From: Chamaecyparis obtusa
Lineage: Eukaryota > Streptophyta > Pinopsida > Cupressales > Cupressaceae
NCBI GenBank assembly: GCA_027943335.1
Contig: BSBK01003554.1
Location: forward strand, 310,001 to 374,000
Reading direction: 5' to 3'
DNA length: 64,000 bases
This document shows positions 20,500 through 33,141 of the stretch, in pieces (the first letter of the stretch is position 1; each line of letters opens with the position of its first letter). The position numbers and the translations under genes were made by a program. The notes under the pieces are model-generated. The model was not told the DNA's origin and did no database searches. It was given only the letters and a program-made list of their open reading frames with translations.

Positions 20500-22750
20500 A
20501 TCAGGGATAAAGATTAAAGTATTAGAAAATGCCTTTGGTCTTGTAAGGATCATCAAGGTGTTAGACCCTAAAGGGAGAAGTAATAAACCATTATGAGTTT
20601 AGATGGTTTCCTAACACTTATCATATCACACATGGTGCATCCCATTCATGAAGACGACCTCCTCTATGATGACATCTACTCTACACACAAGAATAACCAT
20701 CAAATCTCTCATGGTGCTCCCATTTATCTACACTAGGATATACAAGGGAGAAGGCTGTCTTCTATAGGGGGAATTTAGAGGGGTACATAATACATATATT
20801 ATGCATTCTCTAACTAGGTGGCATTATGGGAGCGATGGTCACCATATTAAAAATTGAACTATCAATCAATGTAGAAAATAACATAGGGGTAAAATTTGTA
20901 GAATGTGGTTGAAAAGGATTAATTTAAAACTATCATTAACTACTTATTTTATCCACAAATTTGTTTTTTTTCTTTCTCTCATTGACTTGAATAGCACTAA
21001 TGTCCATGGAATCTTGTACCAAGTGTCTAAGCTATAAACAATGTTTGGTGTCATGATTGGACATGTGATGAAATTGGAAAAAAATGAACCATCATACTAG
21101 TGAGGGGTATGTATGATTATCAGGGAGAATTACCAATTTTTATTTTAATAGAGCTTCTACATGATTATTACATAGGACTCTGTTAACCTAGTAAATAATC
21201 AATTCTATTACAGTTCCATGGAGAAGTAGTTTTTATTGATGGTTTGAGGGAGTGTGCTTACATAATCCACAACCTTATTATTTTCAAGACCTACCTAAGG
21301 AAGAAATACCTCCATAAGCATTGAAATATGATTCTCTAAACTATGATATGGTGTGTTGATAATCCATTAACGCACTGTAGACAATGGTGAAGTTAGGGTA
21401 CCTGTTTAAGGCAAAAATTTCCCTCGATATTGGTTGAAAGATCTCAATTAACATCCTTTGGAAGTTTCCACTAGGAAGGGCACAAGGAACTTTCATGGAT
21501 ATGGATTGGTACCTTGAGATGAAATAGGTCACCTTCTTATTCAAATTTTTCATGCAATGGACAATGTCAATGATAGTGACCATTTTGCCTATGTTATCTT
21601 TGAACTAAATGAGAAAAGCATCCATTAACTAATCAAAAGTATGGATAGAATAAACTGGAAGAGAGATACACCATTCCATTATGTTTCCTTTGAGGGACCA
21701 AGATAATATCTTGAGTATAACATATTCCAAATTATGATAATCAGTGCATAGAGTAAAAAAGGAATCAATGTGGATCAGTGGATCCTCATCACCATTATAC
21801 CTATAAAACCTCATGGTCTCGAATCCCTGTGTTAGTAGAGTGTTGATTTCCTACATGGAAAGTAGACTGCAATGATAATAAGGAGTAGGAGAGATTTTAT
21901 AAGTCGTAGTGTAAATATTGGCAAGTTCTTGCTATAATTGATCCATATTTTTCAATATGGTATTGAGAACAAAATTATGAGGTGGGGGAGGTAGAGGCGG
22001 ATTACTTGTGCCACCAGGGTGAGAAGAGGATCCATTACTACCAATGCCTTGACCAATCCCAACATTAGCACTATTAATTTACATATTACACCCCAAGGGG
22101 ATATTGTTCACATTGATACTAGGTCTTGCATTACTAGATAATGGGTCAACATTATGAGTCGACACTACATATATGTAGGAGCACTCTAGGCATAGTGATG
22201 TCGATCTATTCTCTAGTGGCATTAGATTAAGTTTCTCATTGGATAGGTGGAGAAAGAGGTACACAAGTACCTATGATATTCTCTAGCACCATCAACACTT
22301 TGAGGCCCTTCTTATCTAAAATTAGCATATCTCTCAGATCTAATGATGGACCCAACCTTAGAATGAACATCATTCCTATTAAGTAAAACTTTAAAATATC
22401 TCAAATTCTCCTCAAGAGACCGAATCATATCAAATTAAATAGTGAGAGAATATTTTTGGTCCAATGTGGGAGGAAAATTAGGAGGAGCATTTATCATATT
22501 AGAATTCTTAGAAATATATATAAGAGAGTTGTTAAGCCCCAACATTAGATCATTCAAAGAATGTGGTCTGAAAGGATAATTAGGATCAATATTGTATGTA
22601 AATATTGGGCCCAGTCTAGTTTGACTATATTGGTCTATGAAAAGGAATTTGACACCTTTAGGATTTATATAATCTCAAGGGATGAATCATCATTTGTGCT
22701 ACCTCACTAAAATAATGCTCTAGTGACCTAGAGTGACCAAGAAGATTAAT
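20500..22750 (-). pseudogene. Decayed Ty3/gypsy gag fragment, minus strand
   Basis: Read on the minus strand, 21814-21629 gives MRFYRYNGDEDPLIHIDSFF and ILSWSLKGNIMEWCISLPVY, typical of the gag capsid core (DP..HI..F, then SLKG...W..SLP). It continues in the same frame through two TAG stops standing for Gln into DIVHCMKNLNKKVTYFISRY at 21583-21341. Further on, near 21040, a block reads like the CPNHDTKHC...RHLVQD knuckle/spacer found before the protease in related elements. Upstream (22750-21850) is a Pro- and Ser-rich N-terminal part with PLPPPPHNFV. LTRs and pol are not recognised. Family call is moderate. Confidence 0.55.
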
Positions 22751-24773
22751 TTTTTAAATAGGACTTTAAAGCTTAAATAGAATGCAAGGTAAATTAAAGA
22801 AACTAAAAACACTCAATTATGAGAATAGATATAGACATTTTGACTACTAAAAAATAAAATAAAAATCATTGAGACTAATTTCCCAACTTTTTGAGTCCAC
22901 CATCTTGAATGCTAGTTGAAGTCTAGTAATACATCCTAGATATAAGATAACCACCTGATGCATGCACATCTTGTAATGACATTGTACAAAAAATAAAACT
23001 AGAACTAAGAAAGTAAAAGCTAGGAACTAGATAAACAAAAAATAACTCTAAACTAATAGTAAGGAACAAAAAATACAACTAAGAGCTATGAAATGACTAT
23101 TACAAGAGAAATAAAGGCAGACAAAAGCTTGCAAATAGGAGGTAGAAGAATTTGAATATCTCTCAATCCTTCCTCCTTCAAAACTTGCACACAACCAAAA
23201 AGGAAAATGTTGGGGTTTCTTGATTAAGAGGTTTTCCATAGTTAGACCCCTGCTTTGGTGTTTCGGCCTTCATAGATAGTCAAGATTGATAGATAGATAA
23301 TAGATAATTGAAAGAAAATACAAGAGAAAGAAAATAAATATATAATCTAAGTATGTTGATTGAAGTAATGTTACCAAAGTACAAAGAAACTTGAGAGAAA
23401 TCACCCAAAGCTTGAAGAGGAGACACAAGAGCTTTTGAAAGGGGAAAAGCAAAGAAAACCCCCTTATGTATTATGAATGAAGGAAATTCCTAAAGAGAAA
23501 AATAAAGAGAGAAGGAGAGAAAGAAGCTCATTAAAATAATATAAAAAAGTGAAGAATGAGAGAAGAATCATCACTTAAATAGAGATGAGGAGATGAGCTA
23601 CAAAGTAACTATCATAGCTATGAATGCCACCATTCACAATATATGTGTGAAATGTGTCACCATCATCACAAGGAGGATAAACTAATAATCCTTAAGAAAG
23701 GAAAAAAAGAAATGACTTGTCCTCACACATGTACAAGAGGGAAAATTACATGTAGGAATTTCAAAGCAATATCCCGAACTAAATATAAGTAAAGAAACCT
23801 AAGCCAAGTAAAGATTAACTATTCTAACAATAATTAATAATGGATCAATGATGATAAATAAAATAAGTAGAATATGATCGAGACACTATGATATGATTAG
23901 ACAAAGTGATATGAGATGAGTGAACTCCCATTCAAAGACACAATGCTAGAGCTCAATGAGATGAAGGTGAGGCTGAGTTGGTGAACAACAAAGAGTGGTA
24001 GAGTTTTCATGTAAATGAGAGCCAAAGAGTTATGTATAATGTACAAGATGGTGGAGAAGATTTCCCAAAATCCAAAATAATAATGAAGGAGAATTTAGAA
24101 AACAAAATGAAGCAATTTTAGGATGTTTTAAGAAGACTGAAGTTCCTAGCATAAATGGTTGATGCTAAGATGTGTTACGCTATAGAAACAATAGTTGTAA
24201 TTTTCAAATGATCACTTAAGCATATAAAGATATGTGAGATGAATGTGCACTGCATGGATGTCTCCGTGAAATAGATGTGTCTAGAGCCAAATAATTCATA
24301 TGGGAAAGAATTCAGAAAAGAAAATGAAAAAGTTGATGGAAGGTCATTGAGGCTTACATGAAATTTTGATTTTTGGCTAAGTAAAGGAATTATGTAATGA
24401 TAAATTACATAAATTATAATTTATGACTCTATACTATTCCATAAAGTTATCCATAACATGAACATGACCTCATCCCATATATCATACCTCCAAATGTTTG
24501 AATCTTGATAGATGTCATGATTGATGAGGCATATTAATGTCATATTTTAAGATACCCTAGGATGATATCTGCTAGACCTTTTTCCTTATTTTGATACATT
24601 TACCTTAAGACTTCTATGTTTTTCTGCTATTATATGGCATGCTGCCATCAGACATATAAATTGGTTCAAACATACTTAAATATGCTATGCTTGGATGAAT
24701 TACTATATTTCTTGTTCTAAAAGATATGGTTGTGTTTTAAATAAGTAGAGTAGTTGTTTGAATATGCATGATC
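22751..24773. other. AT-rich spacer, possible leader or LTR of the minus-strand fragment
   Basis: No coding frame was recognised. It lies 5' (on the minus strand) of the gag fragment, where a leader and LTR would be expected, but I found no convincing PBS or paired LTR. The last few hundred bases before 24774 were continuous with 31902 onward before the copia insertion. Confidence 0.3.
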
Positions 24774-26079
24774 TGTTGGAGATTCTCTAGCAAGACAATG
24801 TTGACTATATGTTTATCATTGATGACAACATACGGTAAGTAGCATGTGTGGAAGACTTATGCAGTAAGCATTGAGTATATGTAGCATGGACATGTTATCA
24901 ACATGATATCATGGATGCATAGGTTAATTGTTAGTACAGATAGTTATGTAGTAGCTTGTGTTAGCAATGTTCTTAACAGAGTTATAGGGAGTGTTTTGTG
25001 AGTGATTTTCCTTATAGTTATCATGGAGCCTTTCATGTTTGGATATGTGATGGAGACATGTTAGTGTTGTTACATTCATGGATGTAGAGTCTGATGTGCA
25101 ATAGAAGTGAAGTTATGTAGTCGCTATTCACTAGTTGTAGTTTCCTGTATTTATCCAGAAGAGCTGACAAAGATTATATTGGTATAGGAGTTGCACCTAT
25201 CATTTTGGTATGTGTGCTTGGATTAGTGATTGGATAAGAGTTAAGAATGTTTGGTTAAGAGTGCATTATGTGATTCATCTTGAGGAGAAAGTATCAGTTA
25301 ATTTGGTAGAGCCAACAATGTGTAGTGTGCCTCTACACTTATTAATTTGGACAGGTCCCAGTTTGTGTTGTGTGCTTAGTAGAGCCGACCAAGATGTTAT
25401 TGGAGAGTGTTACTATTTATCTAATATGATTTCAAGGTGGTTATAATAGGCCAACTTGATTATATCATTTGGAGGAAAGATACTTATAGTCGGTCATTTA
25501 TGATCGCTAGCAGTATGGCATGGAGATGAAAGATTAGAGCAAAGCAGAGAGTGTGAAGTATTGTGCTATCAAGAAGAGGTCTATGTGATAGAGAAGATAG
25601 AGTGTGCTATTGATTGGAACTGATCTAGACAATAGGTCTACCTCGCAGTTCACCAAGATCCATATATAGTGTTTATCTATTATTCAAAAGGTTGCAACCT
25701 TCACCCCTTTGAGCAGTGAGCTCTCAGATAGTGCATCCTCACCCCTAATAGGGTCAATCATAAAAGACTCCTAATAGGGTTTGACCTTTGAATAAGTCAT
25801 TGTACTTATTTCATTGTAAAGATCAACTCCTAACAAGGTTGTAAGATCTTTTAACAAGGATCATTATACACTAGTTCAGTTTATTAGTGGGTGTTAATTC
25901 CCATTGGGGTTTTTACCTATTTTGGTTTCCTCATAACCAAATTATTAGTTTTGTGTTCAAGTGTTCTTTCATTTTGTTTATGCTTAAAGTTTAAGTATAC
26001 TTAATTGGATAAAGAATTGAAACTTGTAGATAACTAATTCACCCCCCCTCTCAGTTATCTCTTGGGACTATTCCTAACA
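24774..26079 (+). repeat. Copia 5' LTR
   Basis: Starts TGTTGGAG and ends CTAACA, 1306 bp, and is matched over its whole length by the copy at 30594-31901. It carries a C-rich run before the end (ACCCCCCCTCTCAG). The LTR would hold the promoter; I do not mark a TATA box. Confidence 0.92.
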
Positions 26080-26081
26080 AT

Positions 26082-26094
26082 TGGTATTAGAGCC
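26082..26094 (+). promoter_or_regulatory. Copia primer-binding site, initiator tRNA-Met type
   Basis: TGGTATTAGAGCC lies two bases after the 5' LTR end. It differs by one base from the common plant TGGTATCAGAGC site complementary to the 3' end of initiator tRNA-Met. Confidence 0.85.
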
Positions 26095-26136
26095 AAGTGC
26101 CTCAGAGAGAAATTTTAATAGCTTGAGGTTGATCGG

Positions 26137-27640
26137 ATGACATTCTTTAGAAAAGAAAGTCCTAAGTTTGATGGAGAGAACTATCTTGATTGGAAGAAAA
26201 AAATGGTGATACATTTGCAGTTAAGATCCACTCTCTAGCAGATCTTGCAAAGGAAGATGCTATTGGCAAGAAAAATGATTTATTCCATCAGAATGCAATA
26301 GCCAAAGAAGGCCCTATCAGCACCTTATCTGATAGTGAGTTTTCAAAGATAAAGAAAGTAGACACAACTTACAAGATATGGAAGCACTTAGAAGACATGT
26401 TTGAAGGAGATGCACAAGCAAAGAATGCGCGCAAAAAGACATGGAAGAAAAGATACAATGCATTAGAGATGCTACCTAAAGAAGACATTAGAGCTTACAA
26501 CCAAAGGATTAATGAAGCAGTTGCTAGAATCAGGAACAATGGTGGAGAGATCTCAGAGGAAGACATTATGGATAAGTTGATGACTACTCTTACAATAGAG
26601 TATGAAAACAAGATCAACATCCTTGATGAGACCATGCAGCTTACAAAAAATTTCAAGAGAGAGACCTTGATCAACAAAATTTCAACTTTTGAGATTTCAA
26701 GATTGAAGACAAAGCCTAAAAGTGAGACAGCCTTCAAAGCAATAGTTCATGGTAAGAAATCTCTAAACACTTCTGTTAATTTTGATGATGAAGATGAAGA
26801 TAAAGAGATAGATGATATTATTGTTATGATTGCTAAGAAAGAAAGAAAAGGAAAAGGAAAGTATGACGGTCAATTACCATTCAAACATTTCTCATGTAAT
26901 AAGATTGGTCACTTTGCATCTAAGTGTCCTACAAGAGTTAAGAAATTCAAAACTAACTACAAGCCTAAGTATACAAAAGAATGTTACTATGCTAGTGATG
27001 GAGTTTTTGATGATGATTCAGTTGAAGATGAAATTGGATTCATTTCTATTATGAAGAAGATGTTTGATGGGATGGATCATGAAGATGAGAAAAAGGAACA
27101 AGAGCTAGCATTGATTTCACAAGTAGACATAAGGAAAGATTGGATCATAGATAGTGGTTGTTCACATCACATGACAGGTGATAAAGATAAATTTGTTCAT
27201 CTGGACAAATACAAAGGTGGCATGGTTAGATTTGGAGACAACACTCCTAAACCTATCATTGGTAGAGGAGCTATCACATTGGATGGAAAGAACAACACTG
27301 ATGATGTTCTTTATGCAGATGGTTTGCAACACAACCTTCTTAGTGTTGAGTAGTTTCTTGACAAAGGTTATTAGTTGGAGTTCAAAGACAACAAGTGCAT
27401 CATTAACAACAAGGATGGTGTAATGATTGCATCAGGTTCAAAGATTAAAGGTAATGTTTTTCAGCTTAATTCAAAAGCAAGTTGTTTTGTTGCTAAAGTA
27501 GATGATAGTTGGCTATGGCATAAAAGACTATGAAATATCAATTTTGATAACATAGTAAAGATAAGAAATGTAAAGGCAATAAGAGATCTACCTAGAAGAG
27601 AAAAGCCAATTGATACTATTTGCAGGGAATGTGTGATGGG
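26137..27640 (+). pseudogene. Copia gag and protease (decayed)
   Basis: ATG at 26137 opens FRKESPKFDGENYLDWKKKM, the usual plant copia gag start. A frame change near 26215 leads to the long frame 26190-27353, with the UBN2-type core (KVDTTYKIWKHLEDMFEGDA, then LMTTLTIEYENKINILDET). The zinc knuckle reads HFSCNKIGHFASKC: the first Cys has become His. The protease carries IIDSGCSHHMTGD near 27150, with the active Asp kept. TAG at 27351 stands where Gln is usual. The stretch to 27640 carries the integrase zinc-finger start (WHKRL-stop-NINF ... CRECVMGK) with a TGA. Gag packages RNA and protease processes Gag-Pol. Confidence 0.85.
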
Positions 27641-28660
27641 AAAGCATGTGAGGAATTCATTCAGAAGCAAGCATAATTCAATAGAGAACAAGTTGGATCT
27701 AATTCATACAGACCTATGTGGACCAACTCAAACAAGATCATACTATGGTGAATGGTATTTCATTTTATTTGTTGATGATTATTCTAGAATGATGTGGGTT
27801 GTGTTCTTGAAAGATAAGTCAGAAGCATTTGAGAAGTTCAAAATATTCAAAGCTAAGGTTGAGAATGAATTTGAACTAAAGATAAAGTGTCTAAGATCAG
27901 ATAGAGGAGGAGAATTCACTTCTGATAGATTCTATGAGTACTGTGAAGAATGTGGCATAACGAGAAAATTGAGTGCATCTAGAACCCCTCAACAGAATGG
28001 GATTGTAGAGAGAAGGAATGGGATCATCCTTGATATAGTGCGCACCATCATGATCGAGGGAAAAGTTGCACACACCTATTGGAGAGATGCAGTCAATACA
28101 ATAGTCTATACCATCAATAGAATACAATTGAGGCCTGGTGTGGACAAGACACCTTATGAGCTATGGTTTGGTAATGTTCCCATATTGAAATACTTCAAAA
28201 TATTTGGAAGGAAGTGCTACATCAAGAGGGATGAAGTAATAGGAAAGTTTGATGAAAGAAGCGATGAAGGTATTTTCCTTGGTTACTCTACTAAAAGAAA
28301 AGCTTATAGATGTTTTAATTTGAGATTGAAGAAGATCATTAAAAGTGCTCATGTTAAGATTGATGAAAAGTTTATGGTTCAAGAAAGATATCATGATTAT
28401 GCATCTATGATTGAAGAAGAACCTAGTCCTTCCACTAGTGAGATAGTTGTTGAAGAGATGTTTGATAGTATTGATGTATTATTCAATGACCCTGAAATAA
28501 GTGAAGAAGAAACTCAAAAGGCAGATGAGACAGTATCACCTAAAGTTCCAAAGTTTACATATAGATATCACTCTAAGGATGACATCATTGGAGATCAGAG
28601 TGGCAAAGTCACAACAAGATCAAAAGCAAAGAGTTCAACAGGCAATGAAGTAGTATGTTT
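27633..28660 (+). pseudogene. Copia integrase core
   Basis: Open frame with the DDE triad: HTDLCGPTQTRSYYG near 27705, LRSDRGGEFTSDRFYEYC near 27895 and TPQQNGIVERRNGIIL near 27985. The GKFDERSDEGIFLGYSTKRK block with KAYRCFN at 28250-28320 is the usual copia integrase C-terminal region. A charged linker follows. This is the best-kept part of the element, but it depends on a broken upstream frame. It would insert element DNA into the host chromosome. Confidence 0.88.
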
Positions 28661-30208
28661 ACTATCTCAGATTGAACCTTTAAGTGTTGAAGATGAATGC
28701 AATGATTTAGATTGGCATGATCCTATGAAAGAAGAACTAGATCAGATTATTAAGAATGATACTTGGGAACTAGTCCCAAGACCTAGTGATAAGACTGTGA
28801 TTGGAACCAAGTGGATATTCAGAAAAAATATGAATGAAGATGGTATAGTAGTAAGGAATAAAGCAAGGTTAGTATGAAAGGGATATGTGCAAAGAGAAGG
28901 TATTGATTATTCAGACACATTTGCACCTGTGAGAAGATTAGAAGCCATTAAGTTGTTTCTAGCTTATGCGACATTCAAAAACTTCAAAGTTTATCAAATG
29001 GATGTTAAGTCAACATTCTTGAATTGAGAGTTAAAGGAAGACGTATACATTGAGAATCCAAAAGGATTCACCTTATCAGACAAGCTTGATATGGTATACA
29101 GATTGAAGAAATCCCTCTATGGACTTAAGTAAGCCCCTAGAGCTTGGTATGAGAGACTTGATGGATATCTAAGAAAAATTGGATTCAAGAAAGGAGAAGC
29201 AGATTGTAATCTATTTATAAGAGAAACATATGAAGGTTTACTACTTGTAGCTATATTTGTTGATGACATTATCTTTGGGGGTAGTGACAAACTTAGTGTA
29301 GAATTTGCTAAGGAGATGCATAGTGAGTTTGAGATGAGCGTGATTGGACCTATCAAATACTTTTTGGGATTAAATTTCAGCAGACAGAGAAAGGTATTTT
29401 CATTAATCAATCTAAGTATGTGAAAGAGATATTGAAGAAGTTCAAGATGGATGATTGCAATCTAGTGGATACACCTATGATAATAGGATGCAAGCTTACA
29501 AAAGAAGATGATTCTCCAGTAGTAGATATAACATTGTACAAGTCTATGATTGGTAAAATCATATATCTTTCTCAATCTAGACTTGATATTTCTAATGTAG
29601 TTGGCATAGTTGGAAGATTTGCAGCAGAGCCTAAACAAAGTCACCTCATGGCAGTAAAGATAATATTCAGATATTTGAAGGGCACTATAGACTATGGTCT
29701 ATGGTATCCTAATTTAGAGAATGTTGAGCTTCATGTGTATACAGATGTAGATTAGGTAGGATGCGTGGATGATAGAAAGAGTACATTAGGAGGAGAAGTA
29801 TTTATTGGTGATAGACTAGTCACTTGGACAAACAAGAAGTAGAATTGTATTTCTCAGTCAACACTAGAAGTAGAGTATGTTGTAGTAGCTTTGAATTGTT
29901 CTATAATTGTTTGGATCAAGAAGATGATAAAGGATTTTGGAATTCAGATTGATTATCCTATTGTTATTCATTGTGATAACACTAGCACTATCAACATGTT
30001 AAAGAATCTTGTGATGCATGCAAAGACAAAACACATAGAGATAAAGCATCACTTCCTAAGAGAGAAAGTAGTAGAGAAAGAAGTCAAATTGGATTATATG
30101 AGTACAAAGGAACAACTAGTAGATATATTCACAAATCCTTTACCGAAGGATACTTTTGAGTATCTCAAGGAGAAGCTGGGAGTAATTCCTTTCCTTGAAT
30201 CTGATTAG
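28661..30208 (+). pseudogene. Copia reverse transcriptase and RNase H (decayed)
   Basis: RT opens at DWHDPMKEELDQIIKNDTWE and TKWIFRKNMNEDG. TGA at 28875-28877 breaks [19 protein letters not shown], and further stops follow at FLN-stop-ELKEDVY and YGLK-stop-APRAWYERL (Gln expected in the last). The catalytic FVDDIIFG near 29257 is intact. A frameshift near 29400 moves the frame, which resumes as KEILKKFKMDDCNLVDTPM. RNase H keeps VIHCDNTSTINMLKN, HAKTKHIEIKHHFLRE and STKEQLVDIFTNPLP. A TAG near 29753 stands where Trp is usual. Confidence 0.88.
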
Positions 30209-30581
30209 ACATCTTATAGAGAGAATCAATCCTTAGTGACTATTGGATGGTTGACTACTCTACTTTAGGAGTAGTATCGATGCTTAAATGTTTGGTGCCC
30301 TTTTCCATTGATATCAAAGGGGGAGTAGTATATAGTCATGAAAAATATTATTAAAGGGGGAGTACATATAGAATTAAGGAGGAGTAATATATAGCAGTAA
30401 GGGGGAGTAGTATTCAGTCATGGAAGCAGTTCATTTGAGGAAATGGAGAATGTTGAAGAATATTGAAAAAGATGGAGGATTCATCCTTGGGGGATTTTTG
30501 ATGAGGAAATGGAGAATGTTATAAAATAATTGTTCATTTGGATTGGTGGTGTTTTTCATTCCATATATTTCCATCAATGCC

Positions 30582-30593
30582 AAAGGGGGAGAT
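30582..30593 (+). promoter_or_regulatory. Copia polypurine tract
   Basis: AAAGGGGGAGAT directly precedes the 3' LTR start TGTTGGAG. Similar GGGGGAGTA strings recur just upstream at 30320-30410. Confidence 0.8.
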
Positions 30594-31901
30594 TGTTGGA
30601 GTTTTGCTAGCAAGCCAATGTTGACTGTATGTTTGTCATTGATGACAACATATGGTAAGTAGCATGCATGGAAGACTTAGGTAGTAAGAGTTGAGTATAT
30701 GTAGCATGTATATGTTATCAACATGATATCATGGATGTAGAGGTTAATTGTTAGTACAAACAGTTATGTAGTTGCTTGTATCAGCAGTGTTCCTGATAGA
30801 GTTACAAGCAATGTTCTGTGAGTGATTGTTTGTATAGTTATCATGGAGCCTCACACATTTGGATATGTGATGGAGACATGTTAGTGTTGTTACATTCATG
30901 TATGTAGAGTCTGATGTGCAGTAGAAGTGAAGTTATGTAGTTGCTATTTACCAGTTGCAGTTTCTTGTGTTTATCTAGAAGAGCTGATAGAGAATATATT
31001 GGTACAGGAGTTGTGCCTATCATTTCAGTATGCATGCTTGGATTAGTGATTGGAGAAAAGTTAATAATATTTGGTTAAGAACACATTATGTAATTCAGCT
31101 TGAGGATAAAGTATCATTTAATTTGGTAGAACCGATAGTGTGTAGCGTGCGTCTACACTTATTGATTTGAACAGGTCCCAATTTGTGTTGCGTGCTTGGT
31201 AGAGCCAACCAAGATGTTATTGGAGAGTGCTATTATTTATCTAATATGATTTCAAGGTGGTTCTAATAGGCTGAATTGATTATATCATTTAGAGGAAAGA
31301 TACTTATAGCCAGTCATTTGTGATTGCTAGAAGTATGGCATGGAGATGAAAGATTAGAGCATAATAGAGAGTGTGAAGCATTATGCCATCAAGAAGAGGT
31401 CTATGTGATAGAGAAGATAGAGTGTGATTTTCATTGGAAATAATCAAGACATTAGGTCTACGTTACAATTCACCAAGATCCAGATATAGTGTGTATCTAT
31501 TATTCAGAAGATTGTAGCCTTCACCCCTTTGAGCAGTGAGCTCTCACACAATGCATCCTCACCCCTAACAGGGTCAATCATAAAAGACTCCTAACAGGGT
31601 CCAACCTTTAACTAGGTCACTGTACTTATTGCATTGTAAAGATCAACTCCTAATAGGGTTGTAAGATCTTCTAATAAGGATAATTATACACTAGTTTATT
31701 TTATTAGTGGGTGTTAATTCCTAGTGGGGTTTTTACCTATTTGGGTTTCCTTGTAACCAAATTATTGGTTTTGTGTTCAAGTGTTCTTTCATTGTGTTTA
31801 TGCTTAAAGTTTAAGTATACTTAATTGGATAAATAATTAAAACTTGTAGTTAACTGATTCACCCCCCCCATCTCAGTTATCTCTTGGGACTATTCCTAAC
31901 A
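30594..31901 (+). repeat. Copia 3' LTR
   Basis: 1308-bp copy of the 5' LTR, TGTTGGAG to CTAACA, followed by the TGATC duplication. Differences from the 5' copy are mostly scattered single-base changes, many of them transitions. Confidence 0.92.
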
Positions 31902-32175
31902 TGATCATGCATGTTCTGATAATTACTGTCATAAATGTCATATCCTAACCATTGAAGGTGTAGCGCATTGGAATATAAAATGTTGTTTTGACCAAGTATA
32001 GTGTATTCATTCATGGAGTGCTCAACCCGATCTTCCTGCAACTTCTAGTGGATAAGCATTCAATGCAACACCAGTTGAAGGTTTCCAAAGAAAAAGGTGG
32101 TAGTTCCATCAAAGAGTAAGGCAGTATGTTAAATTCCCTGAGAAGATCTTGGCATGAGTGGGAAGTTAGATTTTC
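31902..32175 (+). other. Sequence between the copia element and the element B LTR
   Basis: No gene. Removing the copia element joins it to 24773. Its patchy likeness to the first part of the element A LTR (AAAG...GGTGGT...ATCAAAG) suggests that it may be the outer part of a longer element B 5' LTR into which copia inserted. This is weak inference. Confidence 0.3.
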
Positions 32176-33002
32176 TATCACGACAACTCTTTCCTCCATT
32201 CTGGATTTAATCTATTTTAGTCTTAAAATCTTTCCTTCTTTCTAGTCAGTAGTCTTGTCATAAAGATCCACCTATTTCTATGGCATGGTTAGGAAAGTAG
32301 TTAGGATTTTTCCTTTAAATAAAGCCTCGCTCCTACATGAGAAATAGGGAGGGAATTCTCAAATTTATTATCAATACAATTTTCAGTCATTTTCCCTATT
32401 TTATGGAATTTCTATACTCCATCATTCAATCAATAAATAAATGAAGTGTTGAGATTCAGTTAAGCATATTTGTGATTTAGGATACTCATCCAAGGGGGCC
32501 CACTTGGTGAGAAATCCACACTTAGATAGGTTCATATTAGTTATAAACATTTCTTGCATTTCTGCTATTTTAGTGCCAAGTGTTGAATTGTTCCTGCAAC
32601 CAAAGCTATGGATCAACTGATGCCTGTTGCAGCCAAAGAAGTGGAACAACAAAAGTACTATGTCATAGTTTGTAAGAGTCTTCATGTTTTGTTAGCAGTT
32701 ATATTTTTGGAGTTTCCATTCCAGCACTTACTTTTCTGCAATTTCATTTTAAGAATTACTCTAGCATTCATTCCCTGCAATCATAGAATAGTTTCCCTTC
32801 AACATTTCTTTCCTGCAACAATGATAAAATGTATGGCTAAGTGATACCTAGTGCATATACTTTTTTGTCCCATTTCAAGTAATATGTCCCTGGTCTGACA
32901 TACTAAATGAGTTCTTATGAAGAGGATAAACTGCTTGGTCGGATGTCCAATCTCTAAGTCTAGAATTACACCTAGTTTTTGAGCCTTTATAAGAAGAGAT
33001 CA
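32176..33002 (+). repeat. Element B 5' LTR
   Basis: 827 bp aligning end to end with 40941-41763. It starts TATCACGAC (TGTCACAGC in the 3' copy) and ends AGATCA. The inner end is fixed by the PBS four bases later. It shares GGGGCCCACTTGGTGAG with the LTR of element A. Likeness between the two copies extends 10 bp further out (TTAGATTTTC), so the true start may lie further left. Confidence 0.75.
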
Positions 33003-33006
33003 TTTT

Positions 33007-33024
33007 TGGCACCACTACAGGGGA
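33007..33024 (+). promoter_or_regulatory. Element B primer-binding site
   Basis: TGGCACCACTACAGGGGA follows the LTR after four T. It has the TGGC...GGGGA form of the PBS of Athila-type plant elements (usual form TGGCGCCGTTGCCGGGGA). The priming tRNA is not certain. Confidence 0.6.
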
Positions 33025-33141
33025 TGGTGCTGAACCAAGTCCTCACTAAGCCATTCCTAGAATTTTTTTCATTTCCAACTTTCATTAGAATACATTACTT
33101 TTAGAGAAACTCTACAAATTGCATCACTCCCTACTACCTAT

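Larger units (their letters stand above)
24774..31901 (+). mobile_element. Complete Ty1/copia element with TGATC target-site duplication
   Basis: Two LTRs (24774-26079 and 30594-31901), PBS, gag, protease, integrase, RT-RNase H and polypurine tract in Ty1/copia order (integrase before RT). The 5 bases before it (24769-24773, TGATC) equal those after it (31902-31906), showing a single unrearranged insertion. A hand comparison of the first ~255 bp of the two LTRs gave about 37 differences, so it is old. It is inactive: stops and frameshifts in gag and RT. Confidence 0.93.

Noticed and set aside
27897..28394. Minus-strand frames over the copia integrase
   Set aside because: Shadows of the integrase core with no family signal.
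32608..32844. 78-codon plus frame in the element B 5' LTR
   Set aside because: It lies wholly within the LTR and is not kept open in the 3' LTR copy.
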